Position numbers and translations under genes: made by a program | The notes under the pieces: model-generated | What the model was told of the DNA's origin: nothing | The model's database searches: none | The model's input: the letters and a program-made list of their open reading frames with translations, nothing else | Shown here: positions 62,540 through 64,000 of the stretch, in pieces | Layout of the letters: every line of letters starts with the position of its first letter | Numbering within the stretch: the stretch's first letter is position 1 | Assembly (NCBI GenBank): GCA_013397865.1 | Contig: VZTI01001176.1 | Span: forward strand, 532,288-596,287 | Length of the DNA: 64,000 bases | Direction of reading: 5' to 3' | Source of the DNA: Struthidea cinerea | Taxonomy: Eukaryota; Chordata; Aves; Passeriformes; Corcoracidae

Positions 62540-63120
62540 TCAGACAGAGTTCATGGCCCCGACGTCCCTGCAGCGAACCCGCGAATGGCCGGGTGCAGGA
62601 GCTGCCCTGGCAGGGGACATCGGGATGAGCGGCGACCCCGGCTCTTCTCGGGGAGGGAACCTGTCCTTGCCTGAGGGTTTTCGACGGAGCGGGTTGCCTG
62701 CTCGACTTGACGAGGCCGGGTGTCTTCAGCTACCCCGTGCTCCGCCGGGGCCCGGCACATCAGCCGGGGGATTCAACTCCCCCACACCCCGGGACGGGGC
62801 AGGGCGGGCCGGGGTGCGGAGGAGCCGCCGGGGCCAGAGCCGCAGCCGGGCAGGGTCGGACCGGGCCGGGCGCTGCCCGTCCCGCTGCCTCCCGCTGCCG
62901 GGCGCTAATCACAGCCCAGTCCCAGCGTGTGGGGCCGCCGGGTGGCTCCTGGCCCGGGTGGGAGCCGAGCCCGTGGCCGCGCAGTCCCCGCGGGCGGCCC
63001 CGCTCTCTGCCCTCCGTGTCAGCAGAGGGATTCAGCAGAAGTGCTGGTGTAAGGGCTGGCGAAGGCTGTCCGCCGGCTGGCGGGATGCTGTGCCTGTGGG
63101 TTTTGCCCTTTTTGTTTTCC
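62540..63120. promoter_or_regulatory. CpG island
   Basis: A sharp change to very GC-rich, CpG-dense sequence, with repeated ccgg, gcgc and cggg words (densest at about 62740-63010), in a region that is otherwise AT-rich and CpG-poor. Long open frames here are due to the lack of AT-rich stop codons. It could be the promoter of an unseen non-coding transcript or a regulatory island beside a developmental gene. No TATA box or transcript direction can be assigned. Confidence 0.8.
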
Positions 63121-63448
63121 TTTTAACGGATCTCGCTTAATATTGTCCATCTCCAGTTTCCGAGGTAGTGACAAAAGGTCAAATCTGACACATCTTCTTC
63201 CCCCCAAACAGCCTGTTTCCAAATAACTAATAAGGGCACAATTAGGCAGTAATGATGGGGACGCGCAGTTATGGTCTTCCCGATGGTAACGCAGATTGAT
63301 GCTGCTGAGCAACTCTTCTTTTGGTGACACAGTTCAGGTTCTGTGACATGCGCCTTGGATCTCTATCAGAAATAACCCCTAAACCTCCCCCCAAATAAAG
63401 CCCTTACAAGAAGTCAGAGGAGCACCGTAACTATGTTTGCTTTTGGTT

Positions 63449-63454
63449 TTTATT
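63449..63454 (-). terminator. Minus-strand poly(A) signal candidate
   Basis: AATAAA on the minus strand, followed within about 40 nt by a moderately GU-rich stretch. It would end the proposed convergent transcript. Confidence 0.4.
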
Positions 63455-63961
63455 ATCAACAATCAATTAATGGTACACTCTTGGAAAACTATATGCACAT
63501 GTAGAAATATTTCCCCTTTTAAATAGAAGCATTCATTTTAACCACATATAAATAAATCTGGAAACCCTGAACATAATTTATGACGATTATGCTCACAAAC
63601 ATATTCCAACAGGTAGGGAAAATAAAAAAAATGAGACGACATGCAACCAATAATAAAAATATATATAACTGCCTGAACCTGGTCTCTCTAAACGCAAAGG
63701 GAACTGAACCCGTGAGAACCTTATTTCTCCATAAAGACACGCCATAGAGACTACGAGAAGGGAAAACATTATTTATACGGTCAACTAGACAAGTCTGTAC
63801 TGATATTAACACTATACAGTTGAGTCACAGAACACAGTTGTAGAAAGACACGGAAAAAGAGAAAGCATACCTGGCGACATTCAACTAAGAGCTATAGTTT
63901 GTGCCTTTTAAAATAAAAATAGAAAATCCTAACGGAGATGCCTAAAAACTGCGTAGACCGT

Positions 63962-64000
63962 GTAATAATAATAATTAATAATAATTAATTAATAATAAAT
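63962..64000. repeat. (AAT)n-like simple repeat
   Basis: An irregular run of aat and attaat units to the end of the window. Confidence 0.9.

Larger units (their letters stand above)
63430..64000 (-). other. Probable 3' UTR of a convergent gene (PHOX2B candidate)
   Basis: Read on the minus strand, this AT-rich stretch ends at an AATAAA signal (63454-63449) and has scattered CpGs at 63660-63960, unlike the intergenic DNA before the CpG island. No open frame is convincing. In human and other vertebrates PHOX2B lies just beyond LIMCH1 in the opposite direction, so its long conserved 3' UTR is expected about here. This rests on gene order and look, not on a protein match. It may instead be plain non-coding DNA. 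Confidence 0.4.

Noticed and set aside
62403..63140. 245-codon open frame across the CpG island
   Set aside because: It is open because GC-rich DNA has few stops. Other frames are open too, and the composition (Arg, Gly, Pro, Ala) is what GC-rich DNA gives. There is no family likeness.
1..64000. CRISPR arrays, operons, tRNA or rRNA genes, or intact mobile-element genes
   Set aside because: None seen on either strand by eye. The intron-exon structure and CR1 remnants show a vertebrate chromosome.

Overview
The window is vertebrate nuclear DNA, most likely from a bird. It has long AT-rich introns interrupted by small exons with GT-AG borders. It carries truncated CR1 LINE 3' ends of the avian type and a compact LTR, and has two assembly gaps (21 N at 36562-36582, one N at 46642). 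The species cannot be named from the sequence.

Positions 3251 to about 44540 (+ strand) hold the 3' part of one gene, LIMCH1 (LIM and calponin-homology domains 1). I traced 19 coding exons whose phases join without a frameshift. They encode about 787 C-terminal residues, ending in a single complete LIM domain and a short tail (stop 41485-41487), followed by a 3' UTR of about 3 kb. The calponin-homology domain and the promoter lie upstream of the window. The order in the protein is: conserved LIMCH1/LMO7 family region, low-complexity Ser/Pro linker, highly charged helix, second variable linker, LIM domain. Two stretches look alternatively spliced: an exon next to a 45-bp minisatellite (19901-20140) that copies its own 5' splice site in frame, and a 75-nt cassette exon (24956-25030) that carries an LMO7-like Arg-Arg-Ser-Gln-Phe-Phe motif.

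The introns hold one solo LTR (929-1140), three CR1 fragments (20340-20503, 24166-24465, 37351-37540), a near-perfect hairpin (5154-5213), a tandem 32-bp palindrome-bearing duplication (21114-21177), a G/T-only tract (10669-10797) and short simple repeats.

From about 44540 to 62500 I see no gene. A CpG island covers about 62540-63120. The final 0.6 kb (63440-64000) looks like the 3' end of a convergent minus-strand transcript. In human 4p13 and other vertebrates the convergent neighbour of LIMCH1 is PHOX2B, so its 3' UTR is the natural candidate, but no coding sequence is in view to prove it. I found no sign of a bacterial-type or wholly new system; the interesting points concern splicing and regulation.
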